Positions 31,303 to 59,480 of a stretch of DNA of 64,000 nt are shown here, piece after piece. Positions within the stretch are counted from its first letter, which is position 1. Each line of letters begins with the position of its first letter. Origin of the DNA: Cristatella mucedo (Eukaryota > Bryozoa > Phylactolaemata > Cristatellidae); the NCBI GenBank assembly GCA_009760855.2, contig WPIO01000032.1, positions 2,859,001-2,923,000 of the forward strand. Reading direction: 5' to 3'. A program made the position numbers and the translations under genes. The notes under the pieces were generated by a model. It ran no database searches, was not told where the DNA came from, and saw only the letters and a program-made list of their open reading frames with translations.

Positions 31303-31727
31303 TACACTATTATGGTTGGAGTCCCTACGTGATGCGGATATTTGCGTGTGATAAAAAGAAACGTCAAGCAGAGCTTACTTGTACGATATGAATGTAGAAG
31401 GTGATGAAACTCGCGCTCGGGAGCAGTTGGCCGCACGTGCCGCTCGTCGGTGTCCGTGCGAGTCGTGACAACGAAGCGCGGCTCGAATCGACGCAGGTGC
31501 TGAGGCCACCAAGGTGAGCTGCGGTTGGACAATTCCCTCTAGAGGCGTGCTGGTGCTAGAACGCGCGTGCTGCAGCGAGGGCCTCGATATTTGCCTGAGG
31601 ACGCCGCCTGATAACGTCACTTGTCTAAAGACAGCCTAAAAAGGTACGATTCTCGTCTTTGAATAGCACGCTGAAATGACGACGTTCTAAATCAGCCAGA
31701 TTAAGACCGATACCAATTATTCGCGGT

Positions 31728-31950
31728 TAGCAATAATAGTAATACATTTGCACCCTCAGAGAACTGAACCTCTCTGTGCACTTGATAGGTGCTGTGTAGA
31801 AAGCATTACCAATTGATTAGTGGTAACATCCGCAAGCAGCAGGCACAGTGTAAGCAGGTGCATGCACACGAACGACGAATCACAAAGACCACCAAATGCT
31901 GTAATAAGCAGGAGAGTTTTAAGCTTCTTTTTACATATTGCCATGTTAGG
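31728..31950 (-). mobile_element. LINE family A tail, reversed
   Basis: Starts AATAATAGTAATACATTTGC, then AGAGAACTGAACCTCTCTG and GACGAATCACAAAGACC, the reverse complement of the 3' UTR. Confidence 0.7.
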
Positions 31951-32009
31951 GGTCGTTGTAGTGTCACTATTTCCTAAATTATAATGACTAGGAATCGATC
32001 GTGCGATAA

Positions 32010-32930
32010 ACTATGGCCGTGGTGGGTTCGACGAATTACCACTATCCACTCTAATTAGGCTAAAATAGACATGAAATTGGCGTAGTCGAGCTCAAATTTT
32101 GAGTGATATTGAAGTGCATCTTCAATTTTATGTATCCATCAAATTTTATGTCATTTTGCCCAGGCTCACTCATGCAAATGAGCTGCAAAGACATTGCCCT
32201 TTACCGTAATTCACTTTATATCGCCTGAAATCAATCACAAATCAGCTTCGCAAAGCTCCAAAAAGTTTGGAATATGAAACTAGACTATATTTAAAATGTA
32301 CCCAAAAAATCTCGCACAATTCTGGTCACACGTTCTTATAAAGTCCACTAAAATAGATTGCAGCTGCCCGGGCCAATACTGCAATCCGCCGCTAAATGAA
32401 AGAAATCCTGTGCGAAACGCTCATTTTTTGATTGCATATGACAGTATACTATGTGATAAATTACTCATACAATTTCACTTGCATTGGCACTGGTGCTGTC
32501 GTGCAAAGCACTGCAATCGACCGTAATGGTCATGGCCAATACTGCAATCCACTGCAACCCACCTTAAAATGACTAGAACTAGATTGGGCTATCTCCAGTT
32601 TTCATTGCATATTAAAACGTACTGCGTTGTGTGCATATCTACGTAAAATATAGAAATTGTGCATTCGAGAACTCGGGCAATGTGCGGCAATCGCCCGAAA
32701 TGACCTGAGCAAATAATGAAATCCACTCTAATCCACTGCAAATCGTCGTCAACATGAAGCTCTAATTTAAATTGCATTAAGGCTATAATCAGTTCAAAGT
32801 GCACCTACAAATTTTGCTTCTTTGTGTATACGTGCTATCATGCAATAGGCTGCAATTGACTGCAACGGTAGGGTCCCATACCGCAAGCTACCACAATTCG
32901 CCTCAAAGAGACCAGAACGCGTACTGCTCC
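32010..32930 (+). repeat. Diverged tandem array of about 165-bp units
   Basis: A recurring phrase of the form GGCCAATACTGCAATCCAC starts near 32,025, 32,192, 32,371, 32,534, 32,707 and 32,871, a spacing of 163-179 bp. Inter-phrase sequence also aligns (a TGCAAT-rich stretch before each phrase and an AATTTTGC/CATT stretch after it). This looks like an old minisatellite or satellite of five to six monomers. Confidence 0.6.
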
Positions 32931-33356
32931 ACGTCTCGGCCGATGAGCTTCTGGTATTCAATTGCCCCAAATTAGGGCGTCATCGCCCATCCGGCCTCAA
33001 GCCAAAGGTCAGGCTTGGCTTACATTGCTTTAAGTCGGGCTTGCTAAGACAGGGATAGTACCTCTAAATTGGTCCATGCATTTGCGATGTTCCATCTCGA
33101 CTTCTGTAACTCACTAATTGATGGGCAAGCGGCCTGTGCCATCATGCATCTACAGTTGGTGCAAAACTCGGCAGCTATGCGTGTCTGTCGTGCGCGTTAC
33201 AATTGCCACATCCCAATGCATCTAGCCGACAAGCACCGGCTCTCAGTCGAACAGTGAACCAAATTCAAGACTTGTCACTCTCTTTTTAGCTCACTTCATT
33301 CTCTGATTCCAGAATACCTATCAGAACTACTCCACTACCAGGCTAGGCATGGTACT

Positions 33357-33540
33357 TAAAAAATACTAGCTGATTAGACAGCCTCTTTTTGTATAGCGAC
33401 AGAAGAGCCTTTTAGGGCTATCGCCACCGCTTGCAGTGGCGATAATGAATCGCCCACCGCAGGAATCGAACTCACGACCTCGGTCCCGAGGTCGTGAAAG
33501 CAACCGCCTTACCTAGTGTGCCGTACCACCATCTCTTCTA
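33357..33540 (-). mobile_element. SINE family 1 inside a LINE, reversed
   Basis: The reverse complement has box A-like CACTAGGTAAGGCGG, box B-like GTGAGTTCGATTCCTGC and tail GAGGCTGTCTAATCAGCTA. It sits exactly in a gap of LINE family A, so it inserted later. Confidence 0.85.
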
Positions 33541-33888
33541 ACTCACATAATTTAGCTATACCTTAGACGAACCTCAAATTCTTTGAAGACCGTGCCCTTA
33601 GCTCGCATAGTCCAAAAGCCTGGAACCCATTCCGGACTGATGACACGACATTCACTGACTTGATCTTTAAAAAGAACCTAAAAGCACTTGCTTGTCAAAG
33701 TACTCCGTGAGTTCCTGTGATTAATCCTTTCGTGCCTAAGCGTGATGACATTGTGCATGTTATCACTAACCATATTTTGCGTGTTGACAATGTGCATGTC
33801 ACCTCTAACCATGTTAGCTCCTCGACATTGTGCATGCCACCACTAACCATTTGATCATGCTTCTTTTATTGCATTCATTAAGTGCCTA

Positions 33889-34003
33889 CACGCGTACCGA
33901 AATTCGCTTGGATTTTGTAAGTGCGCTACAGAAAACTCTCCTGTGTAACATTTCCATAGTCACCGTGATTTTTGTGGAGTTACAAATGGAGATACATTGA
34001 ATT
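33889..34003 (+). mobile_element. LINE family B tail inside a LINE A tail
   Basis: GCGTACCGAAATTCGCTTGG, CTACAGAAAACTCTCCTGTG and TTGTGGAGTTACAAATGGAG match the last 115 bp of family B. The flanks are adjoining parts of the family A tail. Confidence 0.75.
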
Positions 34004-34069
34004 AGAAACTGATTGAGTTCTCTGAGGGAGATATACAAACTTAATATTATTATTATTATTATTATTATT

Positions 34070-34989
34070 AAAGGTGCACAACCCAGAAGGCCTTGGCAGT
34101 CTCTTCCCTTAAGAGTTATTTAGCTTCTTTTAAAAAGAAATGGTTGCCTTTTCTGTGTTTTCCATGTATAGAAAGCCTCTTGGGAAAGTGATGCAACCCC
34201 ATGACGTCAGCTTTGAATTAAATTTTACCTAGAGAGCAAGCGCTGACGGAACAAAGTTTTGTCCTTCTAAATTTAATTTTGCTATCTCATTTTGGGCAAG
34301 TAAGAATAATGCACAGGAAGTTTGCCACTTTATAGCCTTTTAAGACCTGTCTAAACGAAATTTCAAAATCTCTAATAATATTATTTTCCTCCTACTGAAT
34401 AATAATAAACTCTTGGCAAACTAACCCTATGCATACATGACAAAAAAGTGTCGATATAGCAGCAGTTTAAGCTTAGTTTAGGAATATAAGCAGGTTTCTC
34501 CACGGCGAAGGGTCAAAGGGATAATCTTGGCGAAGGGGGCTTGACCGGCTGTACTTTTGATTGGTGCTGCCCAGCCCCCTTTCAGCCGGACCTGTGGAGA
34601 AGACTCATGACCACTTAGTATTCCCTCCATCACCCTAGCCCAGCAATTTCTGATTCGCCCAAAAAACCTTACGGGGCCGGCAAAAACAATTCTGTACTCA
34701 CGTTACTGTCGAGAATGTCGATGACAGGTTGCCTCGAGAGAGCTGTTCCATTTTCACATCCACGTGTGCAGTTATAGGCGTGAGTACATAGCAGTACTTG
34801 GTCGCGTCGAGCAGTAGGCACGCGAAGGAAATGTGATACTGCATCAGTATTTGTCCGGTGCTGTTTACTTTGCAGTTTTGCTTTATTGGCATTGTTGCTT
34901 TATTTAGCAGTGCTGCGGAACTCCTACGCTCTCGTTCTTACATGAAGACACCCATGATTAGCCCGCGCTAAACCACTCTAAGCAGCGTT
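34070..34989. other. Intergenic, no feature recognised
   Basis: AT-rich to 34,500, then unremarkable. Confidence 0.5.
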
Positions 34990-35260
34990 TGGGAGCTTGA
35001 GCCCGCGAGGAACTGGCTCGGAGCTTAGCCACACAAACGCACCATGTGTACGCAAAGATCCTGACAATGATGCCGGTAGGTGTGGGCAGCGCCAGGTGCG
35101 TGCTACTCCGTGCGAACTCTGGCCCCAGGCTATCTCGCTCGCGCGCACACGCAGCGGCTATCTGCTGGAGCGAGGCGTCGCGGCGGCACTGGCTCGTGCC
35201 TCAGAAAGGCTGCGAACACCGAGCTCGGCAATCTAGCTGGCCGAGAAGACAGCAGAAAAG
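34990..35260 (+). promoter_or_regulatory. GC/CpG-rich segment upstream of the secreted-protein start
   Basis: About 270 bases of markedly higher GC and CpG content than the flanks end at the ATG with the signal peptide. This is the expected place for a 5' UTR or promoter. No TATA box was identified. Confidence 0.3.
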
Positions 35261-52219
<16,959 letters not shown>

Positions 52220-52244
52220 GTCTAGTTGAAGTGTGAGAAACAAA

Positions 52245-52250
52245 ATTAAA
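52245..52250 (+). promoter_or_regulatory. Candidate variant poly(A) signal (ATTAAA)
   Basis: ATTAAA lies 26 bases after the stop of the candidate secreted-protein gene. This is the commonest variant of the poly(A) hexamer and fits a short 3' UTR. Confidence 0.3.
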
Positions 52251-54944
52251 GGCCACGAGAAGCACAATTGCACAATTCGCACTTCTACCGATTGTGTGCC
52301 TATATATCAGGCGAGCAACCTATGGACACCAGTCATACCGCTCATTAAAAGCTACACCTGCAACACCACATGCTTAAGCGATGTCATGGCTGCCAAGAGA
52401 TTGCAAACCGATCTAATGAGTCAGATGCGCCGAGTTCGCTGATTGACAACGGATAATAGTCGAACTACGCCTGGTTAATTCAGTTGTCAGAAAATATTAA
52501 GGCATTAGCACATAAAGTGCCGGCTTCAGCGTGAGCACCAATATATGCTGCATGCAGCCACGAAGTCCGTGAGCATTAAGGGGCTAGAAGCCACAGTTGA
52601 ATTCCAATTCAAATCTAAGCTCGCAAAACGTCGACGTTTTTTTATTTACAGCACGCGCGGACTGAGCTCACTTGGCGAGGCATTTGCTCGCCTCGAAATG
52701 TCTGCTAGGCTTGAAAGCCTCTAAGCCAGCTCGGTCAAGTTAATTGAGCGCCTTCGTAGGCCAGCAGGCTATGGGTTCGCTAGATAATACTCAGCATTTA
52801 CCGAACGCTCCTTGAAGCGTAATGTGTGAGCTCTTCGCGAAAGTCATAGCCTGCCAGCGAACACGAATCGCGAGACGGGCTATCAGTGCAATCGCTCGGC
52901 CGTAATAGGCATGCAGCGAAACGAAGCGAACGTAATCGGTCTGTGCATGTGAGAGGGCTCTCACCAAATTGCAGACATTTGAGCCGTCGGCATTAGGGCA
53001 AATGTTCTCACAGTACTGGCCACCGAAGGCGAATTCGAACTGATGCTCGTATACTGGCCTTGCCGTATAACGGTGGCTCCGGCGGCGGGTATTCTTGTGG
53101 AGTCTCACGGAGACAGGAGCGTGGATGTGAGCGGCTAACGAGATTCAATCTTTATTCCCTCAACGTGCACGTACACGAGCTGGCTGACTCGCCGGAGATG
53201 GGGAAGTGCATCTGTGGCGGACAACATCCTTCCATCAAAAGCCGGACGCTGCGCCGAGTCAATTGCCCAACCACCTGCTGCATGTGGACATACATTAGTG
53301 GCCGAGGCTGCTGTGTTCATTACAATGGCAGAAGCGGCAGGCGCTCAAAACAGCCGCCTGCCGCATGATCTCGGCTGGCATTCACGCCTTTCCTCTAATT
53401 GTCTGAGAGGGGACTGCAACTCAGGTATGTGCCACCAGGCTAGTGCTTTAGCAATATAGAGGCGATGCAGTTTAGAAGAGAAATGAGTTAGCTGAGCGAG
53501 AAAGACAAAATTCGCCCCGCAGCGAGAGAAACAGCGAAAGAGAAGATGTGCATGAACTGGAGATCGAAGCCTCGCTGCAGGTTCGTAATAGGATGCCTGG
53601 TAAGACGGCTTCACGGCTTGGGACGTGCTAAGCAAAAGAATCTTTCACCAGCGGCACGAAGACGATCGGTTCGGTGCAATGAGCAGACACATGGAGCTAG
53701 ATCGCTAGTGTCAGAACGCCGATTCGTCGGTAGGGTTTCTTGAACTACGGAATAAATCACCGGAGGGCAAATTTAGCAATGGCTTACCGTCATGGGCGCT
53801 GTCACTTGTCGAAAGAGTTTCTCATTACTGCTATTCTTGTGATGAATTTGTTGCAGGCTGTACGATGCGTACTAAATGCGGTACATTGCCGCAACTTCGG
53901 CTGCTGCTTGTGCTCTTTAAACGCAATACGGATCCAACTACTGACGACGTAGCGGTAGAAAGACCGCTCTGTACCCTCACGTTAGGTGTTCGCACATTAT
54001 CGCACAGGTTCTAGTTTCAAGTCATGCAACATACAAGATAATTTATTGTTCTCTTAAAGCGGAATGATAATTACTAGTGCTTATCCACCGATATATACAT
54101 TTGGCTGCTGAATCAGTCGATCTGTGCGGCCACGACTGTGCCCCCATTATCGAGGCTTGAACTGAATTAAGGTGGCAGATTATCAGTTTGTTCCTATAGG
54201 AAAAAAAGAGGGACAGGTAAAGGTAAAGACTATTGATGAAACAGGTCTAATTAAGCGAAAAAATGCATATTTTACTTACAAAAAGCCTCCTGCACCATAA
54301 CTGAAGCATTCGTAGCAGATTTATGAAAACTTAAAGCGATGACATTGACGGTACTTATTCCTCGATCAGTTATTTTCGTGGAACGAGTCCCGTGGCGCAT
54401 AAAAGCAAGAGGCTGCCACTTTTAAGTTCCTGCATGCTGGTTAAACGTAGCAAAAACAAGAAACTATCATTTGACCTAAAACAAAGTCGGTGCGTGCGAA
54501 TGCTGTTATGAACAGCGTACTTTCATTTCAGCGAAACGAGTTAGAAGTCACAATAATGAGCTGCAGCTAAAGCAAGCCTACGATCTGGCTCAACCTATCC
54601 ACCTGCGTGACGTCACCAACAAAAGGCGCTTTGCTGGCGCTGCGTGGCATGAATGTACTGGCTAAAATCACACCCAACGACCCCTACAATGTGCGAATAT
54701 TCGCTAGTCTCATCGCAGCGAAGAGCCGAGGAGGCGCTAGAGTTGCTGCGCGCCTCCATAGCTGGCGGCCGAATGGACGCTAAGCACGGCGGACCGCGTC
54801 ACCTTTGTCTGCCTCACGGCGCCAGCTCTCGTTACCTCTTCTCCACCTGGGGGCGCTGTTTTTAATAGGTCGCAGTAGACTCAAAACGAGTGCAGCAGAT
54901 CGCGTAAAACGCATACCCAGTTATCAGTAGGATAAATCGGAAAG
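52251..54944. other. Intergenic, no gene supported
   Basis: Moderately GC-rich at 52,640-53,460 with several short frames on both strands but no consistent splice chain. 54,600-54,860 is another GC-rich patch with a palindromic GTGACGTCAC (54,607-54,616). Confidence 0.4.
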
Positions 54945-55088
54945 TCGAGCTGGTTTGGTCCAGCGGTTAAGGTACTCGCCCCGACCAAGGTCTGTCTGAG
55001 GTCGTGGGGTCGAGCCCCGGGGCATATGCGAAGCGCCTGAATAGAGATAAAGTTCTCTTGGGGCGCTATACAAATGAATTATAACTAT
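54945..55088 (+). mobile_element. SINE family 2, best copy
   Basis: Head TGGTTTGGTCCAGCGGTTAA (box A-like), box B-like GTGGGGTCGAGCCCC, tail GAAGCGCCTGAATAGAGATA, GTTCTCTTGGGGCGCTATAC and CAAATGAATTATAA. The last 60 bases mirror the LINE family A tail. Confidence 0.82.
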
Positions 55089-57129
55089 AACAATTCATTA
55101 TGGAGGATTAATGAGGAGCAGAGAGAAAAAGCATGTAACTCGATGATTAAAATCATTTGACCTTAAAGAACTCACGTAAGATGCGCCATCCAAATAGGAT
55201 TGACTGGAAACCTCTAATAAGATGATGTTGGGCAATATTTAATATTATTAAGGACATTTAAATGATAGCAAATTAGTCTGAAATTTTGTACTGTCCGTTG
55301 GAAGAATTTTCAATGAAAAATCTTCAAAAATTTCAAAAAAAATTTAAACGAAAAAACTGAGCAACTTAACGAGTAAACCAAGCTCGCAAGAAAAGTCTGC
55401 GTTTATATCAAAAGAAAAGTCTGAGTTTATATCGCAACGGAATTAGCTATTCAAAAAAAATTCCAGTGAATAATCCAGAGATATCTTTTAGCAGCAAGCG
55501 ATCCTCTGCGACGGTGAAGCTGCTGAAGCCGTAATAACTTGGGTCAGGCCAGTCACTATGACGGCAGATACAACTTGGTATGCTGAAACACTTGTGCTGG
55601 GGCAACTTGATCTAGTTCAAAGATATACCTTCCCTAAAAAACCGCGGAGAAAGAGTCGCGACTCCGCATACAATTTTTTGCGAGATTGTCAGCTCAGAGT
55701 TCTATTACAAGATGTTATGGAGGCTTTAAAAATGGCGGCGTTTACGAGCACTATAAGACTTTCGCAGTATTGCTTGCAGTGTACACTAACTAATAAGGTC
55801 GCTTTTGTATCATTGAATGAATGAACACGAATTAAGGATATCATCGCATGACCTAGTGGTCAGTCCGTGCACATTGGAACTTGGACAAGACCTGTAGACC
55901 TTTTAGAGAGGATACCAAAAACACAGCTCACTCAAACGCATGTGAAAGCGAGTTTTTGCGGCAGCAAATGAGAATGCAATAATTAGGACACGTAAAACAG
56001 CAAGATTCTTGGCTGAAAAGACTGAATTGCACTCTAAACCCACGGCCGAACAGCATTTTTACATTTGATATGGTGCTTTAGGTAGTGTGGTTTAATAACG
56101 AAAGTGTCGTCAGACGCACTAATATGACTTTCCTTCTTTACACCACCTGTAAAGCTCTTAGAAAGAGACTCAGTTCTCTGATCGCACTATAAAAGTGTGT
56201 TATTATTATAACTTTGGCATGCTATCTCATTCATTAAACTACTTTGCCAGAGTATATAAATGGTTCCTGAATTTTAATAATCAGGAGCCAAATGTTTCAT
56301 CATGGAGTTCAGACGGTACAAATTAAAAATTTTGCAGGTCGGTCAGTTGTACGTTATGACCGGTGCGTTACACATGGAATTTCGCCGCGGCTGTAGAAAA
56401 TTTAGTTATTCGAAAATGATAAGGACGTGGTATTAAGGTACGAAGTTTCATTCTTGATTCTTAATTTCTGCCATGTTCGGCAATCGTCGCCATACTTTCG
56501 CGAATCCGGTTGGCTTCTACGACCTTCCAGCTTTGCTTTGAGCGCTAGGTTCACCAATAGCTGCCACGCATTTGCATGTACAATCACCCGTTGCACTTCC
56601 TTAATGTGTCAACGGACTAAAGTTCAGCAGCCATTATAGCACGTTCGTAGCACTATAAGGTATAGGCTTAACAAGTACCAGTTTAAACAATAAGATATTA
56701 CCCTAAGCTTCTATTTTCAACTGAGCTGTCCCTCCACAGAGACCACGCTGTTTCGTAGCAGATTTTTCGAGAGTTCATTCAAAGCCAAAGCCGCAGTTGT
56801 GAGCAAAAATGAACGGCACTTGTCGAGAAGAGCGGCATCAGTACCGCGGCGACACTGAGCTCCAGGTTGTATATTTTTTCCTCATATTTTGTTATCTTTA
56901 AAGTGCCCTGCGAGAACTATAGCGGCAAAATTTAGTGGAATGTGTGTTAACAAAGAAGAATAAGCATGACTTGACGGTAAATGCTCTTAGTCCAGCGGAG
57001 TCCAGATATGATCAGCGAACGTTTTTAGAAGCGCTGTCATCAAAATTTAATTACTAGGGATACTTTGCATATTTTCGAGTTTTCTGCAAAGCCCCTTTCG
57101 TGCTTCGGCCTTAACCTCTTTGAACTTAT
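55089..57129. other. Intergenic
   Basis: A LINE family A-like tail at about 56,120-56,210 (CTGTAAAGCTCTTAGAAAGA, (ATT)n). An 88-codon frame at 55,558-55,824 lacks any supporting signal. Confidence 0.45.
56120..56210 (+). mobile_element. LINE family A tail fragment
   Basis: ACCTGTAAAGCTCTTAGAAA then GACTCAGTTCTCTGATCGCA and TTATTATTAT. Confidence 0.6.
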
Positions 57130-57300
57130 CAATAAAGCTTGGCAACGTACCACCCGCTACTGTGACTCAAGTCATTTAGCTGTGCCTCTAACCAACCCTT
57201 AAATCTTTTGGAGACCGCAGTTTTAGTTCGCGTGCTCTCAAAGCCTCGAACTCACTTCTGACTGACGGCATGACGCCCTCCTACTCAGCATGTATTATTA
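57130..57300 (+). mobile_element. LINE family A internal fragment
   Basis: CGTACCACCCGCTACTGTGA, TTTTGGAGACCGCAGTTTTA and GCTCTCAAAGCCTCGAACTC align with the ORF end of the other family A copies. Confidence 0.65.
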
Positions 57301-57793
57301 TTACCTCCTTATCAGACCGCGAATATAAAGGAAATTACCTTGGAATAGTCTGCGCTTTTCAATTTTGACTGATGAGCAGCTACTGTACAGGGCATCTATC
57401 GAATACCCCAAAAAATGTAGGCACATTTGTCTTATAGTTACTTGAAGCTTTCGCTTAGCTGTGCATCAATCGTGCTGCGAGACAACATGGCCGGTTGACT
57501 CTTGCGACTGACACATACGCACCAAGAATGGTACTCATAACAACATTTTCTCTTGGCACTATATAATCTACGGTTCCTTAATATGCGGTTTCAGGGCACT
57601 GGCCTTTAAACGTGCCAGAGCCAGAAGAATGACTGGTAGCAAGCAGATACCTAAAAAACGGCCAAACCAACTGAAATAAAATATCTATATTTAGTCCTAC
57701 AGTCTGCAACCCGTAAATATTATACTAGTCTGAGAGCGGGCTCGGCGTTTAATCAGTGTACGAATATTTTGTCGCCTCATATATGTTACTTTA
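57301..57793. other. No feature recognised
   Basis: AT-rich sequence between transposon relics. Confidence 0.4.
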
Positions 57794-58286
57794 TTTTACC
57801 AATTATAAGCCCCATTTTCCCGAAATTTAGGGTCAGATAATGGAGAGAGGGCTTATACATGGGAAGTTACTTTTTTCTTTAATGTTTTGCTAAACAATGA
57901 CACTGCTTTGAATACATTTCCGATATTTGATGGCATTATGAATTCATTAGGGGAATTTCAAATGCAATGGAAAGAATGGAAGATGACGCAGTTTGTGATA
58001 AGAGTGATTACGAAAATGACGGTATTATTATTATTATTAACGGAGTTTCCACCAAATGTCAAGCCTGTGATATGAATGAGGAAGATGGAGAGGGTACCGT
58101 CACCATTCCTGATACAAAGGGTAATGATAGTAACACGTGTGATTATAATGAGTTTTGATGTTATTCAGTTCATTCAGTTATTGAATAAAAATTATTTTTC
58201 CAAACGTTGTTTCAAAATTGTGGGTGGGGGGCTCATAAATCAGGGGAGGGGGGCTTGTGCCATTAGGGGGCTTAGACGCGGTAAAA
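57794..58286 (+). mobile_element. Short pogo-like DNA transposon with transposase remnant
   Basis: The left end TTTTACCAATTATAAGCCCC and the reverse complement of the right end TTTTACCGCGTCTAAGCCCC are matching terminal inverted repeats, flanked by TA on both sides. The interior encodes pieces like GIMNSLGEF and ERMEDDAVCDKSDYEND, resembling the acidic C-terminal end of pogo-type transposases, followed by AATAAA. Only about 490 bp remain, so it is internally deleted. Confidence 0.7.
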
Positions 58287-58479
58287 TACGTTATGTTTAT
58301 GTCGTCACACTCAGGTCTCTAGGGTACAGAGACAATACTGACAGAAAAAGTACATCTGGTATTGGGAGCGCCGTCGCCCATAACACTTGGTATTCTATCT
58401 CTTACCGGTGAGCACAAAGCAAAACAGGCTTCAATTTTGAAATAGATTACACACTGCTATACCTGTTCTTTAGTAATAA

Positions 58480-58650
58480 ATAGATATTAGCTGATTTAAC
58501 AGCCTCATTTATATAGCGACATGAGAGCCTTAAAGGCTGTCACCACTGCTTACAGTGGACAGTTGAGAATCACCCACTACAGTCGAACCCACGATCTGGG
58601 CCTTGAAGAGGGAGTGCCCTACCCTTGGTCTAAGACCCAGGGCAATCCAG
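58480..58650 (-). mobile_element. SINE family 1, reversed
   Basis: AGCTGATTTAACAGCCTCAT, then the reversed body (AGAGCCTTAAAGGCTGTCAC) and reversed box B (CAGTCGAACCCACGATCTGG). Confidence 0.75.
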
Positions 58651-58729
58651 GACTGTCTTTGATCTCTCTCTGTCTTTCAGCAACTCAGATTCTAGTAGAT
58701 TGTTTTGTTGATATTCGTGCTTATAATGC

Positions 58730-59480
58730 AGGAAAATTTCTCAAATTGATTGAAGATAGTAGCTATGAAAAAGTTAGCCTTCAAAATGAGCTCGGACAGC
58801 GATTCTCTGCTGCATCATTTCGGAATATGGGAATCATTTTTCCAAAGTGACCTTTCATTGGGTGACCATATCGGCTTGACAGTCAGTTCTGTCAGTCCTA
58901 CGTAATATTGTACACAAATTCGGGTCTGCTTAGACAGGAATACCACATCCAAGTGAGTCTATTCGCATTTACTTAGGTAAATCACTACTCACAGGTATTT
59001 TGGCTTGTGCAATAAGGTGCCTGTTGTTGCAAAGCTCTTCACCTAGGCTTCTCTGTCGCGATTGTCGCAGTTGCCACATTGGATCACTTCTCTCTGACCT
59101 GCACTAGTTCTCCATTAAGCAATGCACAAAAAATGTCCGGTCACTCATTTTTAGGTTTGTCCATCTGTTAGCTCTGGTTCACCAATCTGAAACACTAAAT
59201 TCTCAGGCTTTTCTTTACAACCCCGTTTCTTTAACTCGAGTCGTTTAGCTGAGCCTCTGACTAAGCTCAATCCTTTCGAGACCGTGCCTTCAATTCGTAC
59301 ACCCCCAAAGCCTCGCTATCGACTGCCCTCCTAACGGATCCCCTAGCTTGACAACATTTAAAAGGAAGGAAACAAGCCTGCCCCTAAAGAATTGACCCCA
59401 TCCTTGTAAAATTGCCCCACAGTTGCTCGTGCAGTGCTGCAATTGTGCATGCCATTATTACCGGTTCGTTGAAGTTTTAA
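58730..59480 (+). mobile_element. LINE family A, strongly decayed
   Basis: TTTCCAAAGTGACCTTTCAT, CAGTTGCCACATTGGATCAC and TTTCGAGACCGTGCCTTCAA follow the family A order at low identity; the frame is destroyed. The clear tail is missing. Confidence 0.65.

Larger units (their letters stand above)
33020..34069 (+). mobile_element. LINE family A, interrupted twice
   Basis: ORF2 end at 33,020-33,356 (SKLVHAFAMFHLDFCNSL-like, then AACTCGGCAGCTATGCGTG), continuing at 33,541 with CCTCAAATTCTTTGAAGACC and the 3' UTR to about 33,888. The last tail piece (GAAACTGATTGAGTTCTCTG) and (ATT)n lie at 34,004-34,069. A SINE and a LINE B fragment fill the gaps. Confidence 0.8.

Noticed and set aside
32010-32930. 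CRISPR-like array
   Set aside because: Repeat phrases are degenerate, the spacers are also related to each other, and the genome is eukaryotic; a satellite-type array explains it.
52791-53320. Minus-strand frames with cysteines (QYCENICPNADGSNVC)
   Set aside because: Some exon-like features but no consistent splice chain, start or family match.
55558-55824. 88-codon frame with protein-like composition
   Set aside because: No signal peptide, splice site, homologue or codon bias; AT-rich chance frame is as likely.
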